A model generated the notes under the pieces. The model was not told the origin of the DNA. It worked only from the letters and a program-made list of their open reading frames with translations, and ran no database searches. A program made the position numbers and the translations under genes. A stretch of 44,708 bases of DNA from assembly GCA_036507855.1 (NCBI GenBank), contig DATCIJ010000130.1, forward strand, positions 1-44,708, read 5' to 3'. Each line of letters opens with the position of its first letter. The first letter of the stretch is position 1. Below are positions 14,633-24,451 of the stretch, in pieces. Source of the DNA: JABWBJ01 sp036507855. GTDB taxonomy: Bacteria > Gemmatimonadota > Gemmatimonadetes > Gemmatimonadales > Gemmatimonadaceae.

Positions 14633-17104
14633 GTGATTGAGCTTCTCGCCCCCGCCGGTTCACTCGACGCCGTTCGCGCCGCAATCGCCAACGGCGCCAA
14701 TTCCGTTTATCTCGGCGTCGAGCGGTTCAACGCCCGCGACGAAGGCGCGCAACTCACCTTCGATGAGCTCGATCAGGCCTGCGCCATGGCGCGGGCGCGA
14801 GGTGTGCGGATCTATCTCACGCTCAACGTGCTCCTCAAGCCCGCCGAACTTCAGGACGCGTTACTGCTGCTCGGCGAGGCGATCGATCGCGGCGTGAGTG
14901 CGGTGATCGCGCAGGACCTTGGCTTCATCAGGCTCATCCAGCGCGTGTATCCCGGCTTCGAGATCCACGGATCGACGCAGATGACAGTGCACGATGCCAG
15001 CGGTGCGCAGCTCGCCCGCGACCTCGGCATCGAGCGCGTCGTCATGGCGCGCGAGAACACGCTCGACGACCTGCGCGCGGTGAGGGCGGCCGTTCCGGAG
15101 CTTGGCCTGGAGTCATTCGTGCATGGGGCGTTATGCATCTCGTACTCGGGCCAGTGCCTCATGTCGGGCATGATCTCCGAGCGCAGCGCCAACCGTGGAT
15201 CCTGTGCACAGTCGTGCCGGAAGGATTACATCCTGAGGGACGACGCCACCGGCGACACGCTCGACCGCGGGTTCCTCATCTCGGCGAAGGATCTGGCGGC
15301 GCATGATATCCTGCCTGACCTGGCCGACATCGGGATCCAGTGTGTGAAGATCGAGGGGCGGAAGAAGAAGCCCGAGTATGTCGCGATTGCCGTCGAGCGT
15401 TATCGCGACTTCATCGATACCGCCGCTCGCGACGAGCGTGCTCCGCACACTGAGGCGGAGGTGCAGCCGCTCGTGCAGATCTACAGCCGTGGCTTCACGA
15501 CCGGCATGTATCGCGGCCGAGGTGGACGTGACTACGTGACCCGGCTGCAACCTGACAATCGCGGCACGGAACTGGGCACCGTGGTTGGGTTCGAGCGCGG
15601 CGAACTGGTGCTCGAGGTGAGCGAGACCGTTCGCGTGGGAGATGGACTCGGTTTCGAGCCACCTCCGGGAGTAACGGCTGCCAGCGTCGGCTTCTCGGTT
15701 GAGGAAGTCCGCACGGTTGCGACGCGCAACGGCGTCGTCAGGCAGTCGATCCGCGCCCGGACTCGAGTTCCAGTGGGCTGGCGCGTGGTGCGCAGCTCGC
15801 AGGCTGCGCTGCTGGAGCGTGCCAGGGCCACGTTCGCGAGCATCGAACCCGCCGCGCGTGCTCGCATTCGCCTGGACGTCCGGGTAGCCGGAGTCCCCGG
15901 CCAGCCCCTGCGAGCCGTATTCACCGCCGACGGGCACGAGGTCGCCGTGCAAGGGAGTATGCCCCTCACCCCGGCCATGGCTCATGCGCTCGATGATGCG
16001 AGACTGAGAGACCAGTTCGGGCGGCTTGGGACCACCCCATTTGCGTTAGGCTCCGTTGACCGTGCGGCGCTGGCCGAGAGACTCTTCGCCCCGGTGAGCG
16101 AGTTGAATCGCCTCCGGCAGCAGGCGGTTGATCAGCTGATGGTGCAGCGGGATTGGGCGGAGTCAGAACGCCTTCGAGTGCGCGCGGCGACCGTGCGGGC
16201 AGCTGTGGAAGAAGTCACAACGAGTCGACCGGTGGCGAGCCACGCCCCTTCACCCGTGAGGCTCGTGGCCGAGGTGTATCGCGCCGAGGACGCGCGTGAG
16301 GCGGCCGCAGGCGGGGCGACCGAGGTCGTGCTGGATCCGTTCCTTCGTCATCCATCGCCGCCGGCGAGCCGCGTACGCGCGCTGGCGGCCGAGTTGGCGG
16401 AACAGGGAGTGGGACTGCGCCTGCGGACGCCGACCATCGTCAGGCCTGAGGATCGCCCCTCGCTGGACAAATGGCTGGCGCTGGACCTTCCGATACTGAC
16501 GGGGCACGCTGGGCTCGCGTGCGAACTCGCGGCTGCAGGTCGCGACGTGGTCGCCGACTATGCGGTCAACTGTTTCAACCAGCACACCGCAGCGGAGTTG
16601 TTGGCGCGCGGCCTTCGCGAGATAACGGCGTCGGTGGAGCTGACCATCGACGAGTTGCGCGAGCTCAGTGCTCCGTGGCACGGAGCCGGCTTCGGAGTGC
16701 TCATCTACGGGCGCCCCGAAGGGATGACCGTCGAGCACTGCGTGCTCTCGGCGGCGTTCGATCGGCAGCCGACGACGTGTCGCGACCTGTGCGTGAAGTC
16801 GCATCCCGTGGTGACCCTCACCGATCCGACCGGCTACAGCTTCCCCGTCGCAACTGATTCCGATTGCCGGAACCGGCTGTTGCACTCGCGGCCGATCGAA
16901 GGCTCGGAGTTCATTCCGCGCCTGATGGACATGGGGATCCGGTCGTACCGCGCGGTCTTCAACGTGCCGGGTGAGCCGATCCGCGACCTCATCGGCGCCT
17001 ACCGGGTGGCGTTAGGCATCGGTGGCACCGCGGCAGTGCCTCGCAACCCGCGGCAGCTGGTCGGTCAGGCGTTCACGCGCGGCCACTTCGTGAGGCCGGT
17101 GTAG
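14633..17104 (+). CDS. U32 peptidase-family protein (RlhA-like)
   Basis: The 823-residue protein starts with the U32 signature LLAPAGSLDAVRAAIANGAN and has the conserved cysteine cluster GALCISYSGQCLMSG followed by SCAQSCRKDY, which in RlhA/TrhP-type proteins binds an iron-sulfur cluster and acts in prephenate-dependent RNA hydroxylation. EGRKKKPEYV is also family-typical. After about residue 330 it continues with a DUF3656-like region and a second U32-like barrel segment containing AVNCFNQHTAAELLA. RlhA of E. coli is about 650 residues, so this is a long form. The start is GTG at 14633. The name peptidase is historical; an rRNA-modification role is the best guess. Confidence 0.82.
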   Translation: MIELLAPAGSLDAVRAAIANGANSVYLGVERFNARDEGAQLTFDELDQACAMARARGVRIYLTLNVLLKPAELQDALLLLGEAIDRGVSAVIAQDLGFIRLIQRVYPGFEIHGSTQMTVHDASGAQLARDLGIERVVMARENTLDDLRAVRAAVPELGLESFVHGALCISYSGQCLMSGMISERSANRGSCAQSCRKDYILRDDATGDTLDRGFLISAKDLAAHDILPDLADIGIQCVKIEGRKKKPEYVAIAVERYRDFIDTAARDERAPHTEAEVQPLVQIYSRGFTTGMYRGRGGRDYVTRLQPDNRGTELGTVVGFERGELVLEVSETVRVGDGLGFEPPPGVTAASVGFSVEEVRTVATRNGVVRQSIRARTRVPVGWRVVRSSQAALLERARATFASIEPAARARIRLDVRVAGVPGQPLRAVFTADGHEVAVQGSMPLTPAMAHALDDARLRDQFGRLGTTPFALGSVDRAALAERLFAPVSELNRLRQQAVDQLMVQRDWAESERLRVRAATVRAAVEEVTTSRPVASHAPSPVRLVAEVYRAEDAREAAAGGATEVVLDPFLRHPSPPASRVRALAAELAEQGVGLRLRTPTIVRPEDRPSLDKWLALDLPILTGHAGLACELAAAGRDVVADYAVNCFNQHTAAELLARGLREITASVELTIDELRELSAPWHGAGFGVLIYGRPEGMTVEHCVLSAAFDRQPTTCRDLCVKSHPVVTLTDPTGYSFPVATDSDCRNRLLHSRPIEGSEFIPRLMDMGIRSYRAVFNVPGEPIRDLIGAYRVALGIGGTAAVPRNPRQLVGQAFTRGHFVRPV

Positions 17105-17250
17105 GCAGCCAGGGGTCGCTCACCAGCCACTACGCCGAGTGAAGCAAAGCGTCAAACGCGGGCTCGGCCCGGCGACCACCTGCTGGCCGTCACCCGGCGT
17201 CGGGTGCAGGTTACGCTCCACCGTCGAAGCCCACCCGCACTCAAGCACCC

Positions 17251-18672
17251 ATGCATCGCCGTACTGAAATCGCACTCCTGGCAGCCGCGCTCCTCGCCGC
17301 CTGCGGCCGTGGGCCCACGTACGACCTCGTGATAGCGAACGGCCGCGTGATCGATCCGGAGTCCGGACTGGACTCCATCCGGCACGTCGGCATTCGCGGC
17401 GGCACTGTGGAGGCGATCTCGCCATCGCCCCTCAACGGCACTCGCGTGATCGACGCCACGAACCTTGTCGTTGCTCCTGGCTTCATCGACCTGCACGAGC
17501 ACGGGCAGAACGACGACTCGTACGCGCTCATGGTTCGCGACGGCGTGACCTCCGCGCTCGAATTGGAGGTTGGTACGGCCGATGTCGCGCCCTGGTATGC
17601 CGCACGCGAAGCTGGCCAGCTCGTGAACTACGGGGTGAGCGTTGGCCACATCCAGGCGCGCATGAAGGTGCTGGGCGATCCCGGCAAGGGCCTGCTGCCC
17701 ACCGGCGTTGGCGGGAGCGGATCGGCAACCGAGGCGCAAATGGCGGAGATGGAAGGAATCCTCCGCAGAGGACTCGCCGAGGGGGCGGTCGCAGTCGGGT
17801 TGGGCAGCGCCTACACGCCCGGCGCGACCATGGCCGAGATCGAGCGGATGTTCCGCGTGGCCGCCGAGGGCAACGCGTCAGCGCACATCCACATGCGGAA
17901 CGCCGTAGCGGGGCTCGATTCGACCATTGCCGCAGCCGCCGCGGCGGGAGCGAAGCTCCACGTCGTGCATGTGAACTCGAGCGGAGACACGAACCTTGTC
18001 GCGTTTCTCGAGCACATTCAGGCTGCGCGCGACAACGTCCAGGACGTGACGACCGAGGCGTATCCCTACGGCGCGGGGATGACCGAGATCAGCTCCGCAC
18101 TGTTCGACGACTGGAAAACGTGGCCAGACGAGAAGTTCGCCCTCCATCAGCTGGTGTCCACCGGCGAGCGGCTGACGAGAAAGACCTTTGGCGAAGCCCG
18201 CGCGAAGGGTGATGCTGGTGCGACAGTGATTATCCACGGTCGCGGCGAGGAGCAGACCCGCACCGCGATCCTGAGTCCGCTGTCGATGATCGCCAGCGAT
18301 GGCTTTATCGAGAACGGCCGCGGCCACCCCAGGACGTCGGGCTCCTACTCCAAAGTGTTGGGCAAGTACGTCCGCGAAGAAAGCGCGCTTTCGTTGATGG
18401 ACGCACTTCGCAAGATGACGCTCATGCCCGCGCAACGGCTCGAGGCGCGCGTGCCGGGCATGGCCAACAAGGGACGCGTCAAGGTCGGCGCGGACGCCGA
18501 CCTCACGATCTTCGACCCCGCCACGGTGATCGATCGGTCGACGTACGAGGACGCGACCATTGCCGCCGCCGGCATTCCCTACGTCATCGTCGGCGGGCAG
18601 GTCGTGGTGGACTCTGGTCGTGTGACCAGCGCCAGGCCGGGAAGGGCGATTCGCGCGCTGGTAAAGAGGTAG
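17251..18672 (+). CDS. Amidohydrolase-family lipoprotein (D-aminoacylase-like)
   Basis: The 473-residue product has a lipoprotein signal with the lipobox LAAC (Cys18) and then the amidohydrolase pattern: an N-terminal beta-sandwich strand YDLVIANGRVIDPESGL, the metal-binding HxH in GFIDLHEHGQ (His82, His84), an HVVHVNSSGDT segment, and the C-terminal GRVKVGADADLTIFDPATV returning to the sandwich. The closest functional class is N-acyl-D-amino-acid deacylase/dihydroorotase-like. It is predicted to act in the periplasm. It is transcribed towards the S9 peptidase gene, with an inverted repeat between them. The ATG at 17251 places the signal peptide at the N-terminus. Confidence 0.82.
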   Translation: MHRRTEIALLAAALLAACGRGPTYDLVIANGRVIDPESGLDSIRHVGIRGGTVEAISPSPLNGTRVIDATNLVVAPGFIDLHEHGQNDDSYALMVRDGVTSALELEVGTADVAPWYAAREAGQLVNYGVSVGHIQARMKVLGDPGKGLLPTGVGGSGSATEAQMAEMEGILRRGLAEGAVAVGLGSAYTPGATMAEIERMFRVAAEGNASAHIHMRNAVAGLDSTIAAAAAAGAKLHVVHVNSSGDTNLVAFLEHIQAARDNVQDVTTEAYPYGAGMTEISSALFDDWKTWPDEKFALHQLVSTGERLTRKTFGEARAKGDAGATVIIHGRGEEQTRTAILSPLSMIASDGFIENGRGHPRTSGSYSKVLGKYVREESALSLMDALRKMTLMPAQRLEARVPGMANKGRVKVGADADLTIFDPATVIDRSTYEDATIAAAGIPYVIVGGQVVVDSGRVTSARPGRAIRALVKR

Positions 18673-18696
18673 CCGCCGCGCAGCCTCCCGTTTGAC

Positions 18697-18783
18697 GGAA
18701 ATTGGGGTCAGAGTCGAATTTCCGGTCGCGAATGGAGTTTGACCTGATCCCAACTTACAAATTCGACTCTGACCCCAATTTCC
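18697..18783. repeat. 25-bp perfect inverted repeat between convergent genes
   Basis: Bases 18697-18721 (beginning ggaaattggggtcagag) are the exact reverse complement of 18759-18783 (ending ctgaccccaatttcc), with a 37-bp spacer. It lies 25 bases after the stop of the amidohydrolase gene and 34 before the stop of the S9 gene. It could act as a bidirectional terminator. The word ggggtcagagtcgaatt is reminiscent of repeated palindromes mobilised by REP-associated (Y1) transposases, but no transposase is nearby; that part is inference. Confidence 0.8.
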
Positions 18784-18816
18784 TGACCCTCCTCACTCCT
18801 CACTCTTCACTCTTCA

Positions 18817-20856
18817 CTACGGCTGGGGGCTTACCGCCTTCGCGCGCGTCCCCCGATAGTGCTTCACGAACCACTCGCGGAGATACACCTGGGTGCGGAG
18901 GAAATTCGACGGCTTGGACGTCGTGCCGTGCCATTCATCGTTGAAGCGGATCATCGCCGTCGGAACCTTCTGCACCTTCAACGCCTCGTAGAACTCCTCG
19001 GTCTGGCTGATCGGCGTCCGCAGGTCGTTCACGCCAGTCATCAGCATGGTCGGTGTCTTCACGTTGCCCGCGTACATGAGCGGTGAGCGGCGCAGGTGCT
19101 CGCTCGGGTCCTCCCACGGCATCTTCTCGAAGTTGCGGTACCATCCGGCGCCATCGGTGGTGCCGACGAAGCTGATCCAGTTGATCACCGGGCAATTCGA
19201 TGACGCCGCGGCGAAACGCGTCGTGTGCCCCACGATCCACGCCGTGAGCACTCCGCCGCCGCTGCAGCCATACACGAACATGTTCTGGTCGTCGATGTAC
19301 CCCTTGGCGATCACCTCGTCGACGCCCTTCATCAGGTCGTCGAAGTCCTTCCCGGGATAGGCGTTCTTGATCGCGTTGCCAAAGGCGCTGCCATATCCCG
19401 TGCTGCCGCGGGGATTGGTGTAAAGCACGACATAGCCGTTCGCGGCGTGCTCCTGGTAGCCGAAGTTGAACCCCACGTTGTACATGCTGTGTGGTCCACC
19501 ATGGATCGTGAGCATGAGCGGGTACTTCTTCGTGGGATCGAAGTCCGGCGGCTTCACGATCCAGCCCTGGATGCGGTAGTTGTCCACCGAGGTATACCAG
19601 ATCTCCTCGACCGCGCCGAGGTTCTTGCCGTAGAGGATGTCGCCATTGACGTCTGTGAGGGCACGAATGTCCTGCGCCCGCTTCACATCGAAGGCAACGA
19701 TGTCGGCCGGATCGCTCGGCGATGTCAGTGTGCCGACGGCGGTGCCGTTGGCATGGATGTCAGAGACCGCGAGGACGTGCTTGCCGTCGGTGATCTTCTT
19801 CGACTGACCGGCGACGCTGACGAAGTGGAGGTTCTGCGAACCTTCGCTCTGCACGGTGAAATAGAGGCCGCTGTTGTCCGCCGCCCACGTCAGGCCCTGC
19901 GGCGAACGATCCATGTCGAGCAGGAGCTTCGACCCGGAGCCATCGCTGTTCATGAGGTAGAGCTTCGAGTCGGTCCAGGTGTCGTCGGACTTGTCGTAAC
20001 CGGTATAGGCGATGAGCAGACCACTGGGTGAAATGGCGGGATTCCCATCTGGCCCGGAGCGCGTCGTAAGGCGCTTGATAGTTCCAGTCGCCACCTCGAC
20101 CGCGTAGATGTCCGACTCGCGCCACTCGTACTCGGCGTCCGGAACTCGCGGCCCGGCGCCGTAGACCAGCCATTTCCCGTCGGGCGTCCAGGCAGCGGCG
20201 CTGGCGCTCCATTCTCCGCTTGTCACCTGCCGCGGCGTCCCGCCGTCCGCGGGAACCACGAAGAGGTGCTGCACGGCATCGGCAGTGAAGCCCTGGCCGT
20301 CCTGGCGGTAGTCGAGCTTTTCGACCACGCGTGGTGTCTGGGTCCATGTGGCGCCGCGCGGCCGCAGAGCGGTCACCTGACTCTCGCCGCGGAATCCTCC
20401 ACCGGTGTTCGGCACCTGCATCGTGAAGGCGATTGACTTGCCGTCCGGCGACCAGCGAAGGTTGCCCGGCGCGCTCGTCAGGCGCGTCGCCTGCGTTATG
20501 GCGCCCTCGGCGTCCATGTAACGGACGAAGATCTGCGTGCCGCTGGGCTCCCCGGTCGCGGTGTATGCGATGCGCGAACCGTCAGGTGACCAGATAGGCG
20601 AACTGCCGTTCAGCAGCCGGCGAGGGCGGCTTCCGTCGGCGTTCATGATGTAGATGGATGACTCGCGGCGGTCGTTGACCTTGTCGATCCAGTTTCGGGC
20701 GTAGATGATCTGGCCGCCGTCCGGCGAGAGGCGCGGCGCACCGACGCCTTCCCACTCGAGGTAGTCAGCGAGGGTGATGCGGTCGGACGACTGTGCCAGG
20801 GCCTGAGGTCCCGCGAAAACGGAGATCAGGATGGCGGCAAGGGCGGGGCGTATCAT
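18817..20856 (-). CDS. Secreted S9-family prolyl oligopeptidase-like protease
   Basis: From the ATG at 20856 (preceded by a gaggagcc ribosome binding site) the protein is 679 residues with a signal peptide ending ...ALAQ. The first half is a TolB/DPP-type beta-propeller (repeats such as LRWSPDGKSIAFTM and PIWSPDGSRIAYTA). The second half is the alpha/beta hydrolase domain: VYGCSGGGVLTAW with the nucleophile Ser near residue 530, an Asp in MTGVNDLRTPI and His in EWHGT. It would cleave peptides, probably in the periplasm. The nucleophile elbow has Cys before Ser (GCSGG) rather than the common GGSYGG. An upstream in-frame ATG at 20970 would destroy the signal peptide. Confidence 0.88.
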   Translation of the reverse strand: MIRPALAAILISVFAGPQALAQSSDRITLADYLEWEGVGAPRLSPDGGQIIYARNWIDKVNDRRESSIYIMNADGSRPRRLLNGSSPIWSPDGSRIAYTATGEPSGTQIFVRYMDAEGAITQATRLTSAPGNLRWSPDGKSIAFTMQVPNTGGGFRGESQVTALRPRGATWTQTPRVVEKLDYRQDGQGFTADAVQHLFVVPADGGTPRQVTSGEWSASAAAWTPDGKWLVYGAGPRVPDAEYEWRESDIYAVEVATGTIKRLTTRSGPDGNPAISPSGLLIAYTGYDKSDDTWTDSKLYLMNSDGSGSKLLLDMDRSPQGLTWAADNSGLYFTVQSEGSQNLHFVSVAGQSKKITDGKHVLAVSDIHANGTAVGTLTSPSDPADIVAFDVKRAQDIRALTDVNGDILYGKNLGAVEEIWYTSVDNYRIQGWIVKPPDFDPTKKYPLMLTIHGGPHSMYNVGFNFGYQEHAANGYVVLYTNPRGSTGYGSAFGNAIKNAYPGKDFDDLMKGVDEVIAKGYIDDQNMFVYGCSGGGVLTAWIVGHTTRFAAASSNCPVINWISFVGTTDGAGWYRNFEKMPWEDPSEHLRRSPLMYAGNVKTPTMLMTGVNDLRTPISQTEEFYEALKVQKVPTAMIRFNDEWHGTTSKPSNFLRTQVYLREWFVKHYRGTRAKAVSPQP

Positions 20857-20950
20857 AGTGGGCTCCTCTCTGGGCGGCGAACCGTACCGGGTCGATATTA
20901 GAGGTGCCGGCGTGGGACCGCCAGAATGGCCACCGGGAGGACATTCAAGA

Positions 20951-21196
20951 ATGCCGATCTTCGAATACAAATGCCGGGGCTGTGGTCACGAGTTTGAAGC
21001 ACTGGTCCGGAAGTCCGACGTCCCGGCCTGCCCTTCCTGCCGCGGTACCGACCTCGAGCGGCTCCTGTCGTCACCGGTGGTGAAGTCCGAGTCAACGAAA
21101 GCGCAGGCCCTCAAGGCGGCCAGAAAGCGCGACAAGGCCGAGGGCACCGAGCGTACGATCGAGCAGCTCAAGTACGAGCGGAGTCATAACGACTAG
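20951..21196 (+). CDS. FmdB-family zinc-ribbon protein
   Basis: The 81-residue product starts MPIFEYKCRGCGHEFEALVR and has two CxxC pairs (Cys8/Cys11 and the pair in ACPSCRG), forming the FmdB-type zinc ribbon, followed by a charged Lys/Arg/Glu-rich helix. The family is often annotated as putative regulatory protein; no target is known. GGGAGG ten bases before the ATG at 20951 decides this start over the longer frame. It is divergent from the S9 gene, and a 94-bp intergenic region must hold both promoters. Confidence 0.85.
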   Translation: MPIFEYKCRGCGHEFEALVRKSDVPACPSCRGTDLERLLSSPVVKSESTKAQALKAARKRDKAEGTERTIEQLKYERSHND

Positions 21197-21200
21197 GGGT

Positions 21201-21296
21201 GAGGCTCGAGGGTCGAGGCTCGAGAACTGACGTCCTGGACTGGAGGCTTGCGCCTCGAATCTTCCCTCGACCCTCCAGCCCCGACCCTCAAGCCTG
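21201..21296. repeat. Imperfect inverted repeat after the FmdB gene
   Basis: The plus strand has gaggctcgag twice (21201-21210 and 21215-21224), and the downstream arm has ccctcgaccctccagcccc and gaccctcaagcct, which are imperfect complements. It lies between the FmdB stop and the PadR gene and could fold into a terminator-like hairpin. There is no clear T tract. Confidence 0.45.
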
Positions 21297-21351
21297 ATCG
21301 AAGGCAACCATTTCCGGTCCGCTCCCCTCTAAACAAGAGGGAGGGGACAGA

Positions 21352-21699
21352 ATGCTCGGACCGGACAGTGGGCTCGTCCACGGCACGCTCGACGTGCTCA
21401 TCCTGAAGGCCCTTTCGTGGGGGCCGCGGCACGGTTACGCCGTCGCCGAGTGGATACGCATGGTCACCGACGACCAGCTCCTTGTGGAGGAAGGTCCACT
21501 CTATACCGCGCTCCACCGGCTGGAACGGCGGGGGCTGTTGACCGCGGAGTGGGGCTACTCGGACAACAACCGGAAGGCCCGGTTCTACACGCTCAGTCGT
21601 GCCGGCCGGAATCAGCTTCGTGCTGAGGTGAGTGGATGGGAGCGATACGTCCTGGCCGTCACCAAGGCGCTGACCGCGGTGTCACCCAATCCGGCTTGA
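21352..21699 (+). CDS. PadR-family transcriptional regulator
   Basis: The 115-residue protein is a compact PadR winged helix: HGTLDVLILKALSWGPRHGY, then DDQLLVEEGPLYTALHRLER and WGYSDNNRKARFYTLSRAGR, with a C-terminal dimerisation helix. In Acidobacteriota and Gemmatimonadota such genes sit directly upstream of ADOP-type permease genes, and here the permease ATG is 8 bases after this stop, so it very likely controls that transcript. GAGGGAGGGG upstream gives a strong ribosome binding site for the ATG at 21352. Confidence 0.88.
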   Translation: MLGPDSGLVHGTLDVLILKALSWGPRHGYAVAEWIRMVTDDQLLVEEGPLYTALHRLERRGLLTAEWGYSDNNRKARFYTLSRAGRNQLRAEVSGWERYVLAVTKALTAVSPNPA

Positions 21700-21706
21700 G
21701 GCTCAG

Positions 21707-24445
21707 ATGCGTCCGGTCATTCGCACTTACTTTGGCCGTCGGACTCTTCCTCGTGAAGTGGACGAGGAGTTGGCATTCCACATCGACATGCGTGCGCGAC
21801 AGCTCATGGAGTCGGGCATGTTGCCTGACGCGGCGTTCGACCAAGCCAAGCGCAAGTTCGGTGATCTTGGCCGCGTCCGCGATACCTGTGTGACCCTTGA
21901 CGAGGAGCGAATCCGATCCATGAACCGTGTCAGCGTACTCCACGACTTCCGCCAGGATCTCACCTACGCCACGCGAATGTTGCGGCGCGCTCCGGCTGTC
22001 TCGCTGGTGGTGATCCTGAGCCTCGCGCTGGGCATCGGCGCCAACACAGCCATCTTCAGCCTGGTCAACGCCGTGCTGCTGGAGAAGCTCGACGTGAAGG
22101 CACCTGATGAGCTTCTGGTGCTCGGCGATCCGTCACGAACGGGCAGCATGGGCTTCGACACCAACCCGCGCACGGATCTGTACAACTACCAGACCTACCG
22201 GCGTCTTGTTGAGCAGGGCGGTTGGGTGACGGGCTTGGCGGCGACCGGACGCGTCGACCGACTCGATCTACGCGTCGACGGTGCGCGTGGGGACGCCGAG
22301 CGTCCACGCGGGCGGATGGTCTCGGGTAATTACTTCGAGGTCCTTGGCGTTCGCCCGTTCCTCGGTCGGACGTTCATCGGCGGAGAAGACGACGCGGTTG
22401 GTGGTGCGCCCGTTGTGGCGATCAGTCACGGGTACTGGCTGCGTCGCTTTGCCGGTGATTCTACCGTCGTCGGTCGCGAAGTGCTGATCAATGACGCGCG
22501 CTTTTCAATAGTCGGCGTGACGCCGCCGTCGTTCACGGGCGAGATCGTCGGGCAGTCAACGGACGTGTGGATCCCCGTCGGCATGCAGGCGGTTCTTGCC
22601 CCGAATCGACCGATCCTGGAGGACACGCAGGCTTACTGGCTCCTGCTGATTGGCCGCCGACTGCATGGGGTGAGCTTCGAGCAGGCGCGTTCAGGATTCA
22701 CGGATGCCGTGCGACGAATCCTGGCCGGGCAGGCGACCATACCGGTCCTGGCGGAACAGGTTCGGGACCTTCCGGTGGAAGTTTCACCCGGTGCGCGCGG
22801 ATTGTCGCGCGTGCGGAGTACATATCGCGCCCCGCTGTTGATCCTCCTAGCCGGCGTTGCTCTGCTGCTCATGATCATATGCGCCAACGTCGCGAACATC
22901 CTGATGGCTCGCGCTGTGGCGAGGACGCGCGAGATGAGCGTGCGTCTGGCTATCGGGGCCGGGCGCGGAAGACTCGTCAGGCAGTTGCTGACGGAGAGCC
23001 TGCTGCTCGCCGCCCTCGGCGCGGCGGCTGGGCTGGTCGTATCCACCTGGATGAGCCGCCTGCTCCTGGTGATGGCCGCTGACGGCGGCTCGGTGCTCCC
23101 ACTCGACACTGGTATTGGACTGGCGGCGCTGGGCTTCACGACGGCGCTGTCGTTGACGGCTGTTGTGGTCTTCGGGCTCATGCCGGCGCTTCGTGCCTCG
23201 CGGGTCGATGTTGCCACGGCCATGCGCGGAAGCGGCAAGTCCCTGCAGGGATCCGGAGGCATGGGCCAACGCAACCCGCTCGGCCGGGTCCTGATTGCCG
23301 CGCAGGTCGCCTTCTCGGTCGTTCTCATCGTCGGGGCCACTCTGCTTGTCCGCAGCCTCCAGAACCTGCAGCGCGCGGACACGGGTCTGGACCGCGACCG
23401 GCTCCTCATCGTGGACGTCGATGCCAACGCGCGAGGCTATGCAGGCGCACGGCTCGCGACACTTGCTACCGAGTTGCGAGGCAAGCTGGCTGCGTTGCCC
23501 GGGGTGACTGCTGTCTCCTTCGGCGAGAACGGAATCTTCACCGGAACGGAGTCCGCCACGAATTTCGGAGTGCCGGGATTCCAGGCGCAGCAACAGGCAG
23601 ACTCCGTTTCGTATTACGACCAGATCGGTCCTGGCTTCGTGGCCGCGATGGGGGCACGGCTCCTTCGTGGTCGCGATTTCAGCGAGACCGATCGGGACGG
23701 CAGTCAACCGGTTGTCCTGTTGAACGAGAGCTTTTCAAGGCACTTCTTCGGCGACGCATCTCCGGTGGGCCGATCGATGCGCATAGGGGACTCGGCGTTC
23801 GCCGAGATCGTCGGTGTGGTGGCCGATGTGAAGGACCACTCCCTGATCGGCGAGGCGAGACGCCGGTTCTACATCTCCTACCTCCAGCATCCGTTGGGTG
23901 ATGCCGGGGCCCTACGACTCGTCATCCGCGCCGGCGGAGATCCTCTGCGGCTCATCCCGGCGGTCCGGAAGTCCGTTGGAGAAGTGAGCGCTGACCTCCC
24001 GATCCGCGACATCGATCCGCTCTCGCGGTTGATGCGGCAGTCGATAAGAGAGGAGCGCCTCCTGGCCACACTGGCAATGGTTTTCGGGGGCGCGGCGTTG
24101 CTTCTGGCGGCGATCGGTCTCTACGGCGTCATGAGCTATGCGGTGAGCCGGCGGGCCGGCGAAATCGGCCTTCGTGTCGCCCTGGGCGCACAACGCGCGG
24201 CAGTCATCCGGATGGTCCTGCGGGACGCGATGCTGCTGGTTGGCTTCGGGATGCTGGCAGGCGTACCGCTGACCTGCGGTGCGAGCCAGGTCATACGCAA
24301 CCAGTTGCACGGCGTCGGACCGACCGACCCGATCGCTTTCCTGGTGGCTTTGGCGGTACTGGCGCTCGGTGCGATCACCGCCGCATTCCTGCCCGCGCTA
24401 CGCGCGTCGCGCGTGGCTCCGGTGGTGGCGTTGAGAGCTGAATAA
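21707..24445 (+). CDS. ADOP-type ABC transporter permease (MacB/FtsX-like)
   Basis: The 912-residue protein has an N-terminal soluble head (EELAFHIDMRARQLMESGM), a first transmembrane helix around residues 95-120 (VILSLALGIGANTAIFSLVN), a MacB periplasmic core domain, a three-helix FtsX block near residues 375-495 (LILLAGVALLLMIICANVAN), a second periplasmic domain and a final FtsX block at the C-terminus. That duplicated arrangement is the acidobacterial duplicated orphan permease (ADOP) form, which is not encoded beside its ATPase. It is expected to transmit mechanical force for export of a lipid, peptide or drug. The paired PadR gene is immediately upstream. Confidence 0.88.
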   Translation: MRPVIRTYFGRRTLPREVDEELAFHIDMRARQLMESGMLPDAAFDQAKRKFGDLGRVRDTCVTLDEERIRSMNRVSVLHDFRQDLTYATRMLRRAPAVSLVVILSLALGIGANTAIFSLVNAVLLEKLDVKAPDELLVLGDPSRTGSMGFDTNPRTDLYNYQTYRRLVEQGGWVTGLAATGRVDRLDLRVDGARGDAERPRGRMVSGNYFEVLGVRPFLGRTFIGGEDDAVGGAPVVAISHGYWLRRFAGDSTVVGREVLINDARFSIVGVTPPSFTGEIVGQSTDVWIPVGMQAVLAPNRPILEDTQAYWLLLIGRRLHGVSFEQARSGFTDAVRRILAGQATIPVLAEQVRDLPVEVSPGARGLSRVRSTYRAPLLILLAGVALLLMIICANVANILMARAVARTREMSVRLAIGAGRGRLVRQLLTESLLLAALGAAAGLVVSTWMSRLLLVMAADGGSVLPLDTGIGLAALGFTTALSLTAVVVFGLMPALRASRVDVATAMRGSGKSLQGSGGMGQRNPLGRVLIAAQVAFSVVLIVGATLLVRSLQNLQRADTGLDRDRLLIVDVDANARGYAGARLATLATELRGKLAALPGVTAVSFGENGIFTGTESATNFGVPGFQAQQQADSVSYYDQIGPGFVAAMGARLLRGRDFSETDRDGSQPVVLLNESFSRHFFGDASPVGRSMRIGDSAFAEIVGVVADVKDHSLIGEARRRFYISYLQHPLGDAGALRLVIRAGGDPLRLIPAVRKSVGEVSADLPIRDIDPLSRLMRQSIREERLLATLAMVFGGAALLLAAIGLYGVMSYAVSRRAGEIGLRVALGAQRAAVIRMVLRDAMLLVGFGMLAGVPLTCGASQVIRNQLHGVGPTDPIAFLVALAVLALGAITAAFLPALRASRVAPVVALRAE

Positions 24446-24451
24446 CCCCGA

